From: Acidobacteriota bacterium
Lineage (GTDB): Bacteria > Acidobacteriota > Terriglobia > UBA7540
NCBI GenBank assembly: GCA_021789565.1
Contig: JAJYJL010000232.1
Span: forward strand, 1-9,055
Length of the DNA stretch: 9,055 nt
Direction of reading: 5' to 3'
Shown: positions 6,111-9,055 of the stretch, piece after piece
How the letters are laid out: every line of letters begins with the position of its first letter
How positions within the stretch are numbered: position 1 is the stretch's first letter
Position numbers and translations under genes: made by a program
The notes under the pieces: generated by a model
What the model was told of the DNA's origin: nothing
What the model saw: only the letters and a program-made list of their open reading frames with translations
Database searches by the model: none

Positions 6111-6896
6111 ATGATCTTGTCCTATTACAAGAGGCTAAGCCTTGAGGGGAAGCACGCTCTTGTCTTCGGTGGAACCAGCGGCCTGGGCAAGGCCATCGCC
6201 CTCGGCTTCGCAGAAGCCGGCGCCGATGTGGTTGCTGTGGGCCGCCGTGCAGACGAAGTTCAGCGAACCGCGCAGGAAATTAAGGCGATCGGAAATAGAA
6301 CACTCGAGATAACAGCCGATGTGACCGACCGGGGCCAGATCCAGGCGGTGATCGCCAGGATGCTGGAAGAGATGGGGCGCATCGACATCCTTGTCAACTC
6401 TGCCGGCATGACAAAGAGGGTCCCGTCCCTGGAAGTCGAAGACAGCTTGTGGGACCAGGTCATGGAGATCAACCTGAAAGGCGTCTGGAACACCTGCCAG
6501 ATGGTCGGGCAGGCGATGAAGGAACAGCAATTCGGGCGGATCATTAACATTGCCTCGATCGCCGCTTTTGTCAGCGCGCATGAGGTCGCGCCCTATGCGG
6601 CCAGCAAGGGCGGTGTACTCCAAATCACACGCTGCCTGGCGGCAGAGTGGGCCAAATACAACATCACCGTAAATGCTATCTCTCCTGGAGTCTTTGAGAC
6701 CGACCTGAACCGGAAAATCATCAACCAGCCTGAAAGAAAGGCCTCGATTTTTGCGCACACACCGATGAAACGCTTTGGACAGGTGGAGGAAATCAAAGGG
6801 GCGGCAATCTTCCTTGCCTCAGACAGCGCAAGCTTCGTCACCGGGGCGTCCATCCCCGTTGATGGCGGATTTCTGGCCCAGGGCATCGGCGAGTAG
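6111..6896 (+). CDS. Short-chain dehydrogenase, gluconate 5-dehydrogenase-like
   Basis: A classical SDR oxidoreductase of 261 residues from the ATG at 6111, the usual length for the family. Motifs in that numbering: GGTSGLG (20-26), NSAG (96-99), N121, S149, and Y162-AAS-K166. R45/R46 directly after the second strand (VAVGRR) suggest NADP(H) preference, unlike the neighbouring SDR with Asp there. The C-terminal SFVTGASIPVDGGFLAQGI resembles gluconate 5-dehydrogenase and related sugar-acid SDRs, so interconversion of D-gluconate and 5-keto-D-gluconate is a fair guess; SDR substrates are hard to predict and a KduD-like or other ketose substrate is possible. The frame is open upstream to 5946, but that stretch lacks SDR similarity. 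AAAGGA ends directly against the ATG at 6111 and lies six bases before a TTG at 6117, so TTG could be the real initiator. It is convergent with the TPR-barrel gene, 33 bp apart. Confidence 0.85.
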   Translation: MILSYYKRLSLEGKHALVFGGTSGLGKAIALGFAEAGADVVAVGRRADEVQRTAQEIKAIGNRTLEITADVTDRGQIQAVIARMLEEMGRIDILVNSAGMTKRVPSLEVEDSLWDQVMEINLKGVWNTCQMVGQAMKEQQFGRIINIASIAAFVSAHEVAPYAASKGGVLQITRCLAAEWAKYNITVNAISPGVFETDLNRKIINQPERKASIFAHTPMKRFGQVEEIKGAAIFLASDSASFVTGASIPVDGGFLAQGIGE

Positions 6897-6906
6897 CCAC
6901 GTCGCC

Positions 6907-6928
6907 CTGGCCGGACTTGACGGCCCAG
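6907..6928. other. Hairpin between convergent genes, weak candidate terminator
   Basis: CTGGCCG (6907-6913) pairs with CGGCC and AG at 6921-6928 with one bulged C at 6926, giving a seven-pair GC-rich stem and a seven-base loop. It fills most of the 33 bp gap between the convergent stop codons, so it could slow polymerase from either side. No run of T follows on either strand, so it is not a classical intrinsic terminator. Confidence 0.3.
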
Positions 6929-6929
6929 C

Positions 6930-9055
6930 TCAGTACTGCCACTCGGTGCCGAACCGGAGTTCGTTTCCGCGAAGAGGGCCCAGGATCTGCGCCGTGTTGT
7001 AATGCGTGTATCCGAAGACCAGGCTCAGGTGCCGGCTGACGCGGACCGAGAAGCTGGGACTGACGTTCCAGGCCCTTGTGACGGCCCCTCCGCGGCCAGT
7101 CTGCTGGACGCCAATGCCGCCACTGAAGTCGTAGCCTAAAGGTCCCCAGAGCGGTCCATAGATTCGCGGAACGATTTCGTGCCGCTGATAAAAGCTGGGA
7201 TTGAAGAAACCCATAAAAACATTCTGCGCCTGCCCTGCGAAACCGTAGAGAAATCCCTCGTACCCGGCATCCAGTGAAAATTCCGGAGAATGAAAGACCT
7301 GCCGGTTGAAAATAATGGACCCTCCGCGGCCCTGATCATGGTCAGCCTGAAAGTAGTTTTCGGTGGTGCCATTCACGACGAGCGAATGGGAATAGTCCTC
7401 GGAAGTATAACGCCCGTACCTGTAAGCCAGGTGGAGTTGCGTACGGGAATCGAAAGAGTAATTGATGCGCCCCTGCAAACGGTCTTCAATCACCCCCAGC
7501 CGCGTTGAGACCGGAGTGTAGGTGATTGCTGACTTCGTTGCGTCCAGGTCGAGAGATAATTTGCTGGTAAGCCCGACACTCACGCCAGCAAGCCCCACGG
7601 GCCGGTCCGCCGCCCCCTTCACCAGCCCGATCTCGCCGGGAATGGGAACAAACTCACCCGGTCCAAAATGAGTGAAACCCGCGCCCCCGCGCACGGTCAG
7701 GCGGCGGTTGAAGCGTGTGGATTGCCGGTAAAGAAAATTGTAGGGCGCGGTGGCCCCGGTGATTCCAGTCGGGATCTGATTGCCGTTGCTGTCGCGTAGC
7801 GGCCCCGGAGGACTGTCGGCCGGAACCGAGGTAAAAGACACGTATGAGGTTGTCCTGGGAAACAGGTCCATTCCTATGGTGGTGCCATAAGTAAACAGCC
7901 GAAGGTCTTCATTCGCCAGGCCTGTACGCCCGCTGGACTGGCTGGGCGGGCCGATCTCGCGTGCATAAGCCACCGTCGTGCTGACGGTCACGCGCGATTC
8001 TGAAAGTACCCGGTTCCGCAACGAGGCAACCTCGGCATTGCCCGGGCTCAGTTTTTCAGCCTGGGACAGAAGGGTCAGCGTTTCGCGCCGGTGGTGTTGC
8101 GCGTGCTCGATGCTGGCCAGAAGGAAGACAGAAGAAAAGTCGTTGGGGCGCTTCTCAATCGCTTCTGTTACCGCCGCGCGGGCTTCCGGCAGTTTACCCC
8201 TGTAATAAGAGATTCGCGCCTTGCCGAGCAACGCCGCCGGATCCTGCGGGTCCTGATTGAGAAGAATGTTGTATTCCTTCAGCGCCGCGTCGTACTTTCC
8301 GTCTGAAACGTTCAGGCGGGCCAACTCCAGCCGCGCGTTCCGGTTCGCAGGGTCAATGGCCAGCAAAGATCCCAGCTTCTCGCGCGCAGCGTCATAGTTC
8401 TTCAACTGGATTTCCATTTGCGCGGCGGCAAGCAGATAGCTGGTATTCGACGGGTGGCCGGCAAGCAAATGCTCGTAGAGGGTCAAAGCTTCCTGCGACT
8501 GCCCGGACCAGACATAAACCCGTGCCAGACTGGCCTGGACGTTCGCGTCTTGCGGGTCCTGCGCGAGCGCATGGTGATAGAGGCTGATTGACTCGGTGTA
8601 CTGCCGGTCAAGGCTCAGCAGGCGGGCCAGTTCGAGTTTTGATTCCCGGTCATCCGGGTAGGTTTCAAGAACGCGCCGGTAATCCTGAATCGCGGCTTTC
8701 GGCTGATTTGACCGCGACTCCTGATAGGCAAGGCCCTTCAATGCTTCGCGGTCTTTGGGGTCGCTTTCAAGCCGTTTGCGGTAGAAGTCTATCCACGACA
8801 GCGGTGAGGCATCAGCCGATGGCCGCAGTGATTTCCGGTGCGCCGCATCTTCCGCCCGGGCTATATCGTTGAGAGCTTCTGAATTCTGAGTGTCGTTAGG
8901 GTCCTTCCGCTGGAGCGCCTGAAAGATGGCCTGTGCCCTGCTATAGTCGTCCTTCCAGAACAGGATGTACGCCTTGCCCTGCAAGGCGTCGTAATAGTCG
9001 GGGCTCGTCTCGAGCACCTGATTGAACGTCGCAAGCGCCTCGTCATCCTGGCCGG
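6930..9055 (-). CDS. TPR-repeat protein with C-terminal outer-membrane beta-barrel, BcsC/PgaA-like (5' end missing)
   Basis: The frame enters from beyond the window (first full codon at 9053-9051) and ends with TGA at 6930-6932, leaving about 707 residues. From the GTG at 9017 (not the start, because TPR sequence runs on upstream), about nine or ten 34-residue tetratricopeptide repeats cover residues 1-340, many with the A/G-x-Y helix pattern and a DP or P-N-D turn. From about 342 to 695 the sequence changes to alternating polar and hydrophobic strands rich in Tyr, Phe, Gly, Asn and Arg, ending in WQY; a terminal aromatic residue is the usual BAM recognition signal of outer-membrane barrels. 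A periplasmic TPR superhelix joined to a barrel is the plan of exopolysaccharide exporters BcsC and PgaA, and MGFFNPSFYQR recalls the FSPQxY segment of the BcsC barrel. The barrel (about 350 residues) fits a 16-strand pore. No synthase gene is visible, so the exported polymer is unknown. The signal peptide would lie outside the window. Confidence 0.8.
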   Translation of the reverse strand, partial: GQDDEALATFNQVLETSPDYYDALQGKAYILFWKDDYSRAQAIFQALQRKDPNDTQNSEALNDIARAEDAAHRKSLRPSADASPLSWIDFYRKRLESDPKDREALKGLAYQESRSNQPKAAIQDYRRVLETYPDDRESKLELARLLSLDRQYTESISLYHHALAQDPQDANVQASLARVYVWSGQSQEALTLYEHLLAGHPSNTSYLLAAAQMEIQLKNYDAAREKLGSLLAIDPANRNARLELARLNVSDGKYDAALKEYNILLNQDPQDPAALLGKARISYYRGKLPEARAAVTEAIEKRPNDFSSVFLLASIEHAQHHRRETLTLLSQAEKLSPGNAEVASLRNRVLSESRVTVSTTVAYAREIGPPSQSSGRTGLANEDLRLFTYGTTIGMDLFPRTTSYVSFTSVPADSPPGPLRDSNGNQIPTGITGATAPYNFLYRQSTRFNRRLTVRGGAGFTHFGPGEFVPIPGEIGLVKGAADRPVGLAGVSVGLTSKLSLDLDATKSAITYTPVSTRLGVIEDRLQGRINYSFDSRTQLHLAYRYGRYTSEDYSHSLVVNGTTENYFQADHDQGRGGSIIFNRQVFHSPEFSLDAGYEGFLYGFAGQAQNVFMGFFNPSFYQRHEIVPRIYGPLWGPLGYDFSGGIGVQQTGRGGAVTRAWNVSPSFSVRVSRHLSLVFGYTHYNTAQILGPLRGNELRFGTEWQY

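Noticed and set aside
6135..6758. 207-codon open frame on the minus strand opposite the second SDR
   Set aside because: No recognisable motif; the SDR on the plus strand has all catalytic residues, so this is a shadow.

Overview
The window (9,055 bp, GC-rich, densely coded) looks like the chromosome of a free-living Gram-negative heterotroph. The mix of a PatA-type DUF4388 response regulator, a long UxaE-family protein, a LarA paralogue and a TPR/outer-membrane-barrel protein makes Acidobacteriota my best guess. That is an inference from gene content only; no rRNA or other phylogenetic marker is present. I see no tRNA, rRNA, CRISPR array, insertion sequence or phage gene.

Layout. (1) Positions 1-1706, plus strand: the 3' part of moaC, a REC-DUF4388 response regulator, and a MogA/MoaB-family gene. 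These are two molybdenum cofactor genes with a signalling gene between them. (2) Positions 1798-6896: a sugar-acid block. It holds a UxaE-family ketohexuronate C4-epimerase homologue (plus), a LarA-family nickel-pincer racemase/epimerase and an SDR of the D-mannonate oxidoreductase type (both minus, probably one transcript with the SDR first), and a second SDR resembling gluconate 5-dehydrogenase (plus, divergent from the first SDR). (3) Positions 6930-9055, minus strand: a truncated gene for a TPR-repeat protein ending in an outer-membrane beta-barrel of BcsC/PgaA-like architecture.

How the genes may work together. UxaE converts D-tagaturonate to D-fructuronate, and the UxuB-type SDR reduces fructuronate to D-mannonate. 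D-mannonate is the C2 epimer of D-gluconate, and D-gluconate 2-epimerase is one reported activity in the LarA superfamily. The second SDR resembles enzymes that interconvert gluconate and 5-ketogluconate. Together the four genes suggest an unusual galacturonate/glucuronate route in which a nickel-pincer enzyme links mannonate to gluconate, in place of or beside mannonate dehydratase. The family assignments rest on motifs; the pathway is my hypothesis. No hexuronate isomerase, mannonate dehydratase, KDG kinase, transporter, regulator or LarB/C/E maturation gene lies in the window.

Non-coding sequence is scarce. The only gap near 300 bp is the divergent intergenic region at 5881-6110, which holds a plausible extended -10 promoter and several short inverted repeats.
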